Of a DNA stretch of 64,000 nt, positions 10,543-19,370 are shown piece by piece. The stretch is from Bacillota bacterium. Lineage in GTDB: Bacteria; Bacillota; Dethiobacteria; DTU022; UBA8154. The stretch lies in contig JAAYFF010000021.1 of the NCBI GenBank assembly GCA_012728375.1, forward strand, positions 1 to 64,000, read 5' to 3'. The notes beneath the pieces were generated by a model. The model ran no database searches and was not told where the DNA came from. It worked only from the letters and a program-made list of their open reading frames with translations. Both the position numbers and the translations under genes were made by a program. Position 1 is the first letter of the stretch; every line of letters begins with the position of its first letter.

Positions 10543-12519
10543 ATGGAACAAGGGGAAAAAACTTTTTTTATTACCACTCCCATTTATTATCCCAGCGATA
10601 AATTGCACGTTGGGCACTCTTATACAACTGTAGCAGCGGACGCTCTGGCCAGGTTCAAACGTCTGACCGGGTATGACGTCTGGTTTTTAACCGGCACGGA
10701 CGAACATGGCCAGAAAATACAGCGCAGCGCCGAAGCAGCGGGGAAAAGTCCTCAGCTTTTTGTGGATGAAGTGGTCTCCTGGATAAAAAAACTTTGGGCT
10801 GCCCTGGATATTTCTTATAATGATTTCATTAGAACTACTGAACCCCGTCATAAAAAAGCCGTTCAGCATATTGTTAACAAATTGTACCAGCAGGGAGATA
10901 TTTATAAAGGCCGCTACGAGGGCTGGTACTGTACCCCTTGTGAAGCTTTCTGGACAGAACGGCAGGTGGTGGAGGGAAATTGCCCTGATTGCGGAAGGCC
11001 TGTGGAATTGGTCGGTGAAGAGGGCTATTTTTTTCGCATGTCCAAATATGCTGATCAGCTTTTAAAATATATTGAGGAACATCCGGACTTTATCCAGCCT
11101 GTGTCCCGGAAAAACGAGATGATTAATAATTTCCTCCGCCCGGGCCTGGAGGACCTCTGCGTTTCCAGATCTACCTTTAACTGGGGAATTCCTATTCCTT
11201 TTGCGCCTGAAAACGTGATTTATGTTTGGCTGGATGCCCTGAGCAACTATATTACAGCCCTGGGGTATTCATCGGATGATGAGACGCTCTTCAACAGGTA
11301 CTGGCCTGCTGACGTGCACCTGATGGGCAAAGAGATTATACGCTTCCATACGATTTACTGGCCCATTTTCCTGATGGCTTTGGGGCTCCCGTTACCGAAG
11401 CAAGTTTTCGGGCACGGCTGGCTGATCATGAAAGAAGGTAAAATGTCCAAATCGCGCGGAAATGTTGTTGATCCCATGAGGCTCATTGAACGCTACGGGT
11501 CCGACAGTCTGCGTTATTTTCTTTTAAGGGAGATACCTTTTGGCGCGGACGGAGTTTTCAACAATGAATCCATGCTGCAGCGCATCAATACGGATCTGGC
11601 CAACGATCTGGGGAATCTTCTCAGCCGCACCGTTACGATGATCGAGCGTTACTTCGGGGGCATCATTCCCAGCCCGGAGCCGGAAGAGCAGCCTGTGGAC
11701 AGGGAGCTCAAAGAGACCGCGCTGTCGACTCCCGCCCGCGTGGAGGAGCTTATGAACAGGCTCCAGTTCAGCGGCGCGCTGGAAGCGCTCTGGACCCTCG
11801 TGCGCCGTTCCAATAAATATATCGATGAAAATACTCCCTGGGCTCTGGCCAAGGATGAAGAGAAAAAAGGGCGGCTGGGCACCGTCCTGTACAATCTCTG
11901 CGAGTCCCTCCGTTTTATCGGTGTCTTGCTGTTGCCTTTTATGCCCCGCACTCCCGGGCGAATCTGGGCTCAACTGGGCATAGACGACCGGCCTGAATTG
12001 CAAAACTGGGAGAGCCTGGCAAGTTGGGGGCTTTTAAAACCGGGAACCAAGGCAAAGCGCCAGGCAGACCTTTTCCCGCGTCTTAATATTGAAAAGGAGT
12101 TAAAAATTTTGCTTGGAGAAAAAGAGCCGGAAAAAGTTCAGGATAAAAAAGCCGGCACTGAAGAAAAATCTTCCGGGAAGAAAGAGGATAAAATGATCTC
12201 CATTGATGAATTCAGCCGGGTGGAAATACGCGTGGGCGAGATTATTTCCGCGGAACCGGTGCCCAAAACGGATAAGCTTTTAGTGATGAAGGTGAACCTT
12301 GGCGAAGAGGAACCCAGGCAGATTGTGGCGGGTATCGCCAAGTATTATGCCCCGGAAGAATTGCCGGGCAAAAAAGCGCTTTTTGTGGTAAATTTACAGC
12401 CTGCCAAGCTCAGGGGACTGCTTTCCGAAGGGATGATCCTTGCTGCCACCGGTCCGGACGGAAAGCTCGCCCTGACCGCGATAGACGATGACCTTCCTCC
12501 GGGGAGCAGGATCTCATGA
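10543..12519 (+). CDS. metG: Methionyl-tRNA synthetase with C-terminal tRNA-binding domain
   Basis: YYPSDKLHVGHSYT, KMSKSRGNVVDP, zinc CTPC...CPDC, C-terminal EMAP-like domain. Confidence 0.97.
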   Translation: MEQGEKTFFITTPIYYPSDKLHVGHSYTTVAADALARFKRLTGYDVWFLTGTDEHGQKIQRSAEAAGKSPQLFVDEVVSWIKKLWAALDISYNDFIRTTEPRHKKAVQHIVNKLYQQGDIYKGRYEGWYCTPCEAFWTERQVVEGNCPDCGRPVELVGEEGYFFRMSKYADQLLKYIEEHPDFIQPVSRKNEMINNFLRPGLEDLCVSRSTFNWGIPIPFAPENVIYVWLDALSNYITALGYSSDDETLFNRYWPADVHLMGKEIIRFHTIYWPIFLMALGLPLPKQVFGHGWLIMKEGKMSKSRGNVVDPMRLIERYGSDSLRYFLLREIPFGADGVFNNESMLQRINTDLANDLGNLLSRTVTMIERYFGGIIPSPEPEEQPVDRELKETALSTPARVEELMNRLQFSGALEALWTLVRRSNKYIDENTPWALAKDEEKKGRLGTVLYNLCESLRFIGVLLLPFMPRTPGRIWAQLGIDDRPELQNWESLASWGLLKPGTKAKRQADLFPRLNIEKELKILLGEKEPEKVQDKKAGTEEKSSGKKEDKMISIDEFSRVEIRVGEIISAEPVPKTDKLLVMKVNLGEEEPRQIVAGIAKYYAPEELPGKKALFVVNLQPAKLRGLLSEGMILAATGPDGKLALTAIDDDLPPGSRIS

Positions 12520-13304
12520 ACAGGAGCAATCTTTTTACCGACCTTGTGGACAGCCATGCCCATCTGGATTTTGAGGATTTTGACGAGGACAGGGATGATG
12601 TCCTGGAAAGGGCGCAAGACGCGGGTGTCAAACTAATTCTCAATGTGGGTTTTGACCTGGATTCATCCCGGAAGGCCGTCGAGCTGGCGGAAAAATATTC
12701 GCAAATATTTGCCGCTGTAGGGATTCATCCCCATGAAGCCAAAAAAGTTCCAAAGGGGTATCTTCAAAAACTTGAAGAGATGGCCGGACACCCGAAAGTC
12801 GTGGCTATCGGAGAGATAGGGCTGGATTTTTTCAGGAATCGCTCGCCCCATCCCGTCCAAAGGGAAATTTTTAAAGCACAGCTTCAACTGGCCCGGAAGG
12901 TGAATCTGCCGGTGATTATTCATGACCGGGAAGCCCATGATGAGATAGTAGAAATTCTTGAAAAGGAAGGACTGCCGGAAGCAGCAGGTGTTGTGCACTG
13001 TTTTTCAGGGGATACTTTCCTGGCGAAAAAAGTACTTGCACTGGGGCTTTATATCTCCATTGCCGGGCCGGTTACCTATAATAAAAATGTAGTGCTCGGC
13101 CAGGTAGCTTCCATGGTACCTCCCGGAAAGCTGCTCATCGAGACAGATGCCCCGTTTTTGCCGCCCACTCCTTTGCGGGGTAAAAGAAACGAACCTGCTT
13201 ATGTAAAGTATACAGCCGAAAAAATTGCTGCTTTGCGGGGGAAGACGCCTGCTTACATAGGGCAGCTCTGTTTGGAGAATACCAGGAACCTCTTTCGCAT
13301 ATAA
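12516..13304 (+). CDS. tatD: TatD-family DNase
   Basis: LVDSHAHLDFEDFDEDRD, AVGIHPHEA, GEIGLDFFRN, ETDAPFLPP. Confidence 0.95.
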   Translation: MNRSNLFTDLVDSHAHLDFEDFDEDRDDVLERAQDAGVKLILNVGFDLDSSRKAVELAEKYSQIFAAVGIHPHEAKKVPKGYLQKLEEMAGHPKVVAIGEIGLDFFRNRSPHPVQREIFKAQLQLARKVNLPVIIHDREAHDEIVEILEKEGLPEAAGVVHCFSGDTFLAKKVLALGLYISIAGPVTYNKNVVLGQVASMVPPGKLLIETDAPFLPPTPLRGKRNEPAYVKYTAEKIAALRGKTPAYIGQLCLENTRNLFRI

Positions 13305-13313
13305 TTTTATATA

Positions 13314-13367
13314 CTGTTGCAAGGCTCATCCTTCTTTCGCAAAAAGGTATGAGAGTTTATGCAACAG
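13314..13367. repeat. Long imperfect inverted repeat/hairpin upstream of first yabE-like gene
   Basis: CTGTTGCA (13314-13321) / TGCAACAG (13360-13367) with inner CTCAT/ATGAG and CCTT/AAGG arms. Confidence 0.7.
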
Positions 13368-13403
13368 AAGGTTTCCGGGTATTTTTAAAGGTTGGTGTTT
13401 ATT

Positions 13404-14432
13404 ATGGTAGCCCTTAAAAAAGGCATGGAAGTTATACTGTGCCTTTATCTTCTTACCTGTATCCTGGTTATAGCCTTGGTGCTCTTAAGAATTCATTTGT
13501 TTTCAACTGTGGAAGTGGTGGTTAATGACGCAGGCCGAGTCTTTACGGTAAAGTCCAGGGCTTCCTGTGTAGGGGATCTCCTCGCAGAGCAAGAGATTGA
13601 TGTCAATTTTCATGACAAAATTTACCCCGGGATTTATGCACCTCTTGAAAAGAATACAGAAGTGATCATTGTAAGGACGGTTCCGGTTGTCTTAAGCCAG
13701 GCAGAGGCAACAGCCACCTACTACACGGCGGAGACTACTGTTGAAGGGTTTTTGGAGGAGGTGGACGTTCCGCTGGATGGCAGCTTTTTTGTGACACCGC
13801 TGTTGGAAAGTCCAATTGTTCCGGGGATGGAGGTTAATCTCGTCGCCCGCAGGGTGGTTTCAGAATTTGAACAGCAAAAAATTCCTTATGACATTAAGAA
13901 AAACGAGGATAAGGAACTGCCCAAGGGGAGGCGTGTGGTTGTTCAGGAAGGCCGGGAGGGAATCCGGGAGCTTGAATACAGGGTTGTTTATGCAGGAGAC
14001 CTGGAAGTCTCCCGGGAATTGGTCCAGGAAAGGATAATAAAGGAACCTGTCAGCGAAGTGGTAAATATCGGGACCGGGGTTGAGGCACCGCCACAGGCAA
14101 GCGTAGCCTCCCGGGGGGGGCGGGTTTACACTTACCGCAGCGAAGGCCTTGCTTCCTGGTACGGGGAGGAATTTCAAGGGAAAAGGACCAGCAGCGGACA
14201 GGTCTATGATCAATACGGTTTTACGGCAGCCCATCCTTCTCTGCCTTTTGGGACTTTGGTTAAGGTGACATTTTTAAAAACGGGGAAAAGCGTTGAGGTA
14301 ACCATCAATGACAGGGGTCCCTTAAAGGGCGACAGAATTATTGATCTATCCAGCGCTGCCGCGGAAGCCATAGGCTTAAAACCCTACGGCGTAGGACGGG
14401 TGAAGGTTGAAGTGGTGGAAGGACCGGGTTAA
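13404..14432 (+). CDS. YabE-like DUF348/G5-domain protein with RlpA-type double-psi beta-barrel
   Basis: VEVVVNDAGRVFTVKS DUF348-like repeats, G5-like segment, GLASWYGEEFQGKRTSSGQVYD...NDRGPLKGDRIIDLS. Confidence 0.85.
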   Translation: MVALKKGMEVILCLYLLTCILVIALVLLRIHLFSTVEVVVNDAGRVFTVKSRASCVGDLLAEQEIDVNFHDKIYPGIYAPLEKNTEVIIVRTVPVVLSQAEATATYYTAETTVEGFLEEVDVPLDGSFFVTPLLESPIVPGMEVNLVARRVVSEFEQQKIPYDIKKNEDKELPKGRRVVVQEGREGIRELEYRVVYAGDLEVSRELVQERIIKEPVSEVVNIGTGVEAPPQASVASRGGRVYTYRSEGLASWYGEEFQGKRTSSGQVYDQYGFTAAHPSLPFGTLVKVTFLKTGKSVEVTINDRGPLKGDRIIDLSSAAAEAIGLKPYGVGRVKVEVVEGPG

Positions 14433-14491
14433 TAGTTAAACTTTAAATTGGGCAAGAAAACCGCAATGTGTTCAGAAGATTGCGTCAATTT

Positions 14492-14523
14492 AAAAACCTG
14501 TCAAAAGCGGCAGGTTTTTTTTA
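14492..14523 (+). terminator. Intrinsic terminator
   Basis: AAACCTGTC-AAAAGC-GGCAGGTTT followed by T-run. Confidence 0.85.
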
Positions 14524-14614
14524 TGTACGGGCAACAGCCCCGTGACCGTATAAAAACTTGCCGATCGGACTAGAATAATGCTTCGAAGTGATTTATAAAA
14601 TTGGGGGAGTTATC

Positions 14615-15709
14615 ATGGAAGAAAGCGAAATAGAACCTTTACAGTATAATTCAGGCGGCAACAGGAGCTTGCAGAAAAAAATCGAGGCGATCATTTTTTT
14701 GCTGTTGGCAGGAGCGCTGCTCATATTTTTTTACTGCCGCCAGTGCAAGGAAATTGAGGTCATTGATGGAGCGCAGAGGATGCAATATTCGACTTTTAGC
14801 GGGACTGTGGGGGAGTTTCTTCTGGAAAAAGACTTCAGCCTTAAGGAATACGATAAAGTTCTTCCCGCAAAAGGAGAACAGCTCCACGATGGAGACATCA
14901 TTGTCATTAAGAGGGCTATTCCTGTTTTCTTAACTGTGGACGGAAGGGAACGAGAAATCTGGACCCATGCTTCCGAAGCAGCGGGCCTTTTAAGGGAACA
15001 AAACATCAAGCTTCAGGAAGATGACCTGATCTTTCCGGCCTTAAACCACCCCCTAAAACCGGGGGACGAAATTGTTGTTGTCAGAGTGGAAAAAAAGTAT
15101 GAAGTGTATCAGGAAAAGATACCTTTCCGGACGATTAGGGTTCCCAATGCGGATCTGGAAGGCGGGGTGGTTCGTGTCCGGCAAGAAGGTATTGAAGGTT
15201 TGCAGGAAAATATCTGGGAACTTGTTAAAGAAAACGGAAAAGAAGTATCCAGAACTTTGCTCTCCAGTACTATCGTCAGTGAACCGCAGGATCTCGTCCT
15301 GGAATATGGGGAATTGAATTTAAGTTCCAGGAGCGGGGAAAGCATGCGGTATGAGCGGGTGATAACGGTTGAGGCCACCGCCTACTGTCCCGGAACGCCG
15401 GGCTCGGGCTGTCCCATTGATGAGCGGGGTGCCTCCCAGTGTACCGGTTTTTATAATGATGGTTATACTTTTACCGGGGTAAAAGCACGGGCTGGCGACG
15501 GGACAAGGGAAAACCCCCATATTATCGCCGTTGATCCCCGGCTTATTCCTTTAAAAACCCTCGTTTATCTCGAAGGGTACGGTTATGCCCGTGCCGAAGA
15601 TACCGGAAGCGCTATTAAAGGAGCATCCATCGACCTCCTTTTTAATACCCATGCTGAGGCACGGGCTTTCGGTAGGAAAAGGTTAAGGTGTGCCCTTTTA
15701 ATTCAATAA
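14615..15709 (+). CDS. yabE: YabE-like DUF348/G5-domain protein with C-terminal 3D domain
   Basis: VEATAYCPGTPGSGCPIDERGASQCTGFYNDGYTFTGVKARAG..IAVDPRLIPL 3D-type domain. Confidence 0.87.
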   Translation: MEESEIEPLQYNSGGNRSLQKKIEAIIFLLLAGALLIFFYCRQCKEIEVIDGAQRMQYSTFSGTVGEFLLEKDFSLKEYDKVLPAKGEQLHDGDIIVIKRAIPVFLTVDGREREIWTHASEAAGLLREQNIKLQEDDLIFPALNHPLKPGDEIVVVRVEKKYEVYQEKIPFRTIRVPNADLEGGVVRVRQEGIEGLQENIWELVKENGKEVSRTLLSSTIVSEPQDLVLEYGELNLSSRSGESMRYERVITVEATAYCPGTPGSGCPIDERGASQCTGFYNDGYTFTGVKARAGDGTRENPHIIAVDPRLIPLKTLVYLEGYGYARAEDTGSAIKGASIDLLFNTHAEARAFGRKRLRCALLIQ

Positions 15710-15725
15710 CGATGGTATCCTTATC

Positions 15726-15752
15726 TAGTGCCGTTTCCGGCACTATTTTATT
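15726..15752 (+). terminator. Intrinsic terminator
   Basis: TAGTGCCG-TTTC-CGGCACTA-TTTTATTT. Confidence 0.75.
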
Positions 15753-15836
15753 TGACAAATAAAAAATGCTATGATAAATTAGACGTGTGTGAGTCCCAAC
15801 CCCACAGATTTTTATTTTAGGAGGTATCTTGTCGAT

Positions 15837-16034
15837 ATGTTGGGAAAGGTCAAATGGTTCAGTAAGGAAAAAGGTTACGGGTTTATCGAGCGGGAGGATG
15901 GGGACGATGTTTTCGTCCACTACTCTGCTATCCAGCAGGAAGGGTTTAAGACGCTTGCTGAAGGGGAAGAAGTAGAATTTGAAATTGTGGAAGGAAGCAG
16001 AGGCCCGCAGGCAGCCAATGTAACCAAGATTTAA
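15837..16034 (+). CDS. Cold shock protein (CspA/B family)
   Basis: [35 protein letters not shown] at 15837 with SD TTAGGAGG; ORF-track start too far upstream. Confidence 0.97.
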   Translation: MLGKVKWFSKEKGYGFIEREDGDDVFVHYSAIQQEGFKTLAEGEEVEFEIVEGSRGPQAANVTKI

Positions 16035-16111
16035 TCTGTGAGGGTGAGGATGCTTAGGATATTTATCATTTGTATTAAATGACCAAGGATCATCTAACCT
16101 CGAGATTTAGG

Positions 16112-16142
16112 AAGAGAGGCCTTTTAGACCTCTCTTCTTTTT
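16112..16142 (+). terminator. Intrinsic terminator after csp
   Basis: AAGAGAGG...CCTCTCTT followed by T-rich tract. Confidence 0.85.
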
Positions 16143-16204
16143 ATATTGTGTAACTGCTCAGTCTAAGAGATATTTTTTTCTGAATGGAAATTCTTTGGTT
16201 TAAG

Positions 16205-16233
16205 GCAGGATTTTTTACCTAAATAGGGAATGA
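16205..16233 (+). promoter_or_regulatory. Putative sigma-H (Spo0H)-type promoter for hpf
   Basis: GCAGGATTT-N11-AGGGAATGA versus RnAGGAwWW-N11/12-RnnGAATWW. Confidence 0.5.
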
Positions 16234-16278
16234 TATCAATTAAAAGACAGATGTAGAGTGCGGAAAGGAGTGCTTTTT

Positions 16279-16812
16279 ATGAGGATTAACGTTAGGGGCC
16301 GCAATATGAACATTACTCCTGCGCTACAGGAATATGTAGTTAAAAGGCTCAACAGATTGGATAAGTATTTTAATTCTCCCATTGAAGCTCAGGTTACTTT
16401 GAGCGTAATAAGAGAAGATCATATTGTGGAAGTTACCATCTCTATGGACGGCTTGCTTCTGCGGGGTGAAGAGGCTACTTTGGACATGTACGCCTCCATT
16501 GACCTGGTTGTTGATAAATTGGAGCGCCAGATACACAAATATAAAACAAAAATTAACCGCAAACTCAGGCAGAAAGGAATTAAGGGGCTAAATGAAAAGC
16601 TTTTCCCACCGCAGGAAGAGGAAGAAGCAGAACCGGTTGTTGTTAAAAATAAGCGCTTTGTTATCAAGCCCATGCCTCTGGAGGAGGCTATACTGCAGAT
16701 GAACCTCCTTGGGCACGACTTTTTTGTCTTTAACAACGCGGACACAGAAGAGATAAATGTTTTGTACAGGCGCAAAGACGGCAATTACGGCCTGATTGAA
16801 TCTGCGGAATAA
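16279..16812 (+). CDS. hpf: Long-form ribosome hibernation promoting factor
   Basis: MRINVRGRNMNITPALQEYVVKRLNRLDKYF; C-terminal KRFVIKPMPLEEAILQMNLLGHDFFVFNN. Confidence 0.96.
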   Translation: MRINVRGRNMNITPALQEYVVKRLNRLDKYFNSPIEAQVTLSVIREDHIVEVTISMDGLLLRGEEATLDMYASIDLVVDKLERQIHKYKTKINRKLRQKGIKGLNEKLFPPQEEEEAEPVVVKNKRFVIKPMPLEEAILQMNLLGHDFFVFNNADTEEINVLYRRKDGNYGLIESAE

Positions 16813-16858
16813 GGTGGTAAATGCCGCTTGCCCGGCGAAAACAGGAGCTTAGAACCTG

Positions 16859-17974
16859 ATGAAAGGCGTAAGTGTTGTTATCTTTGAAGGGGGCGCCCCG
16901 GCAAGCGAAGTAGAGAAAATGCTCGTCCGCATCAGGCAGGCAGTTCTTCTGGACAATATCGGCAAGATAAAGAAAGTCAAATCCATCGGGGCTGTTTATC
17001 TTTTGACGAACTATCCCGCTCTGGCCGAGAAGGTTGCTTCATACGGGGGAGTTATTATTAAGGAGAGCGGCTTTGCAAAAGGGGAATTTCATTTTGGCCG
17101 GGCGCTGCGGGACCTTGTCAATCGGGAAAAGCTTGAGCGCGTTGTTTATATGAGCGGCGCGGGTGTTCCCCTGATCACGGAAGAAGAGCTGGAAGAAACT
17201 TGCCGTCTTTTACTCGGTTCCCGTCCAATTATCTACTCCAATAATACCATGTCTTCCGATATTGTTGCTTTTACTCCCGGCAGTCTTTTGAACCGGATTC
17301 TCCCCCCGGAACAGGATAATAATCTGGCTGTTGCCTTGAGCAGCGGAACCGGCGTGGAGCACAACCTTTTTCCCCCGAGCACCGGCTTCCTTTTTGATCT
17401 GGATACCCCGGCAGATTTGCTTATACTGGCGGGAAGCCCTTTGGCCGGTTCCCGAACGAGGGCGGCCCTGCAGGAGCTTAACTTGGACTTTACACGCCTG
17501 GAAAGGATAAAGGAAGTTTTAAAAAAAGGCAATTATCAGGATGTCGTTCTCCTTGGAAGGGTAGGTGCTCCGGTAATAGCAAAAATTAACCGGAGTTTAA
17601 AAGTCCGCTTAAGGATCTTTTCTGAAGAGAGGGGAATGAAAGCGCTGGGCAGAGAGAAGCGGGGCGAAGTTGTGTCTCTGCTCGGTTTTTTTCTGCAGGA
17701 AGTGGGCCCGCAGCGCTTTATACGCTACATAGAAAAAGTTTGCAGTGCGGCTTTACTGGATACCCGAGTTTTAATGGCCCATTTAAAGCCTGATCTTTTA
17801 ACGGAGGATCGCTATCTTTCCGACTTGGGCCGCTGGCGGGAGATGAAAGATTCCTTTTTCAGGGAGTTTACCCGTTGTGCCGTGGAATCTGCCGTCCCTA
17901 TTCTTTTAGGCGGACATTCCCTGGTTCTGGGAGGTTTGTGGGCGCTGGCGGAGGAGATCGGGCAAAATATCTGA
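16859..17974 (+). CDS. Divergent GT-A/MobA/CofC-like nucleotidyltransferase-fold protein, function unknown
   Basis: VVYMSGAGVPLITEEELEE and GFLFDLDTPADLLIL resemble NTP-transferase motifs; canonical LAAGxGxRM loop absent. Confidence 0.5.
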   Translation: MKGVSVVIFEGGAPASEVEKMLVRIRQAVLLDNIGKIKKVKSIGAVYLLTNYPALAEKVASYGGVIIKESGFAKGEFHFGRALRDLVNREKLERVVYMSGAGVPLITEEELEETCRLLLGSRPIIYSNNTMSSDIVAFTPGSLLNRILPPEQDNNLAVALSSGTGVEHNLFPPSTGFLFDLDTPADLLILAGSPLAGSRTRAALQELNLDFTRLERIKEVLKKGNYQDVVLLGRVGAPVIAKINRSLKVRLRIFSEERGMKALGREKRGEVVSLLGFFLQEVGPQRFIRYIEKVCSAALLDTRVLMAHLKPDLLTEDRYLSDLGRWREMKDSFFREFTRCAVESAVPILLGGHSLVLGGLWALAEEIGQNI

Positions 17975-18024
17975 AAGGGATTATCGATACTACCTATTTT
18001 TACCAAAGGGGGTAGTCTATTTAC

Positions 18025-19329
18025 ATGAAAATATATCGCCTTGTTGATCTTTCTCCGGAGGAGTACAGCAGATTGCTGCGGCGTTCTGAAATTGATATTG
18101 CCCAATATGCTCCCCTGGCCCGGGAAGTTATTGAAAGGGTCCGCCGGGATGGAGACAGCGCACTCCTTTATTTCACGGAAAAATTCGACGGGATAACCCT
18201 GGAAAAAGAACAACTTCGGGTAACGGATAAAGAGATTGAGGATGCTTGCAATGCTCTGGATGCCTTAACCCGGGACACTTTGGAATATGCTGCCGCAAAT
18301 ATAAAGAAATTTCACCGGGAGCAGCTTCCAGAAGAGATGTGGATGAAAGAGATTGATAACGGGATACTGGTAGGGGAAAAAATTACGCCTCTGCCGGATG
18401 TTTGTTTGTATGTACCCAGGGGAAAGGGAAGCTTTCCTTCGGTAATGCTCATGCTGGGGATTCCGGCAGTGGTGGCCGGGGTCCCCAGAGTAATCGTCTG
18501 TACACCTCCGGGAAAAGATGGAAAAATAGATGCGGTTACCCTCGCTGCCGCGCATATTGCCGGGGTTGGGGAAATTTACCGGGTGGGCGGCATGCAGGCT
18601 GTTGCCGCGGTGGCCTATGGAACGGAGACGATACCCCGCTGCTGCAAAATAGTGGGTCCCGGTAACGCTTATGTTAACGCGGCGAAAAGGCTTTTATACG
18701 GCGTCCTCGATGTGGGGCTTCCTGCAGGGCCCAGCGAGGCCATTATCCTGGCGGACGAATTTGCCGATCCCCGCCTTGTTTCCCTGGATATGCTCATTGA
18801 AGCGGAACACGGCCCCGATTCCGCTTCCCTTTTAGTAACCCACTCCCTGGAGCTTGCAGAAAAGGCCCGCTCCTCCGTGCAGCGCCTTTTAGAGGAACTG
18901 CCGGCAGAAAAGCGTGCTTTTGCTGAGACTGTTTTTCAGAACTACGGGGGAATTGTTTTAACGGAGAGCCTTGACGAATCAGTGCGCTTTGTCAACGATT
19001 ATGCCCCCGAGCATCTGGAAGTCCTCACAGCAGAACCTTTCGCCCTATTGCCGCAGATTAAAAATGCCGGGGAGATTCTGCTGGGGCCGGCCACACCCAT
19101 TACGCTCTGCAACTTTTTGCTCGGGCCCAATGCTATTCTCCCGACGGGCTCCTTTGCCCGGACATATTCCGGAGTGTCGGTCCACGATTTTTTAAAGAGG
19201 TCTTCCTTTGGCTATGTAACTGCAGAAGGCTTTTCCCGGGTACGGGATGCTGCCTGTCATTTTGCCGAAATTGAAGGTTTTGCCGCCCATGCCATGGCGG
19301 TAAGGAGGAGATTTGCTAAGGAGGTGTAA
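18025..19329 (+). CDS. HisD-family (histidinol dehydrogenase-like) dehydrogenase with altered active-site residues
   Basis: YVPRGKGSFPSVMLM, VGGMQAVAAVAYGTETIP, KIVGPGNAYV, DYAPEHLEV; deviations EAEHG, TLCNFLLGPNAILPT. Confidence 0.92.
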   Translation: MKIYRLVDLSPEEYSRLLRRSEIDIAQYAPLAREVIERVRRDGDSALLYFTEKFDGITLEKEQLRVTDKEIEDACNALDALTRDTLEYAAANIKKFHREQLPEEMWMKEIDNGILVGEKITPLPDVCLYVPRGKGSFPSVMLMLGIPAVVAGVPRVIVCTPPGKDGKIDAVTLAAAHIAGVGEIYRVGGMQAVAAVAYGTETIPRCCKIVGPGNAYVNAAKRLLYGVLDVGLPAGPSEAIILADEFADPRLVSLDMLIEAEHGPDSASLLVTHSLELAEKARSSVQRLLEELPAEKRAFAETVFQNYGGIVLTESLDESVRFVNDYAPEHLEVLTAEPFALLPQIKNAGEILLGPATPITLCNFLLGPNAILPTGSFARTYSGVSVHDFLKRSSFGYVTAEGFSRVRDAACHFAEIEGFAAHAMAVRRRFAKEV

Positions 19330-19370
19330 CCGGGAAAGGGGCTTAACGGCACAACCTTCCCGTAAATGGA

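Noticed and set aside
14433-14614. c-di-AMP (ydaO) or other cell-wall riboswitch before yabE
   Set aside because: No matching conserved core; only a terminator for the previous gene was supported.
15752-15780. csp promoter TTGACA-TATGAT
   Set aside because: Spacing to TATGAT is only 12 nt; a 17-nt spacing gives the weak TAAATT, so not listed as a feature.
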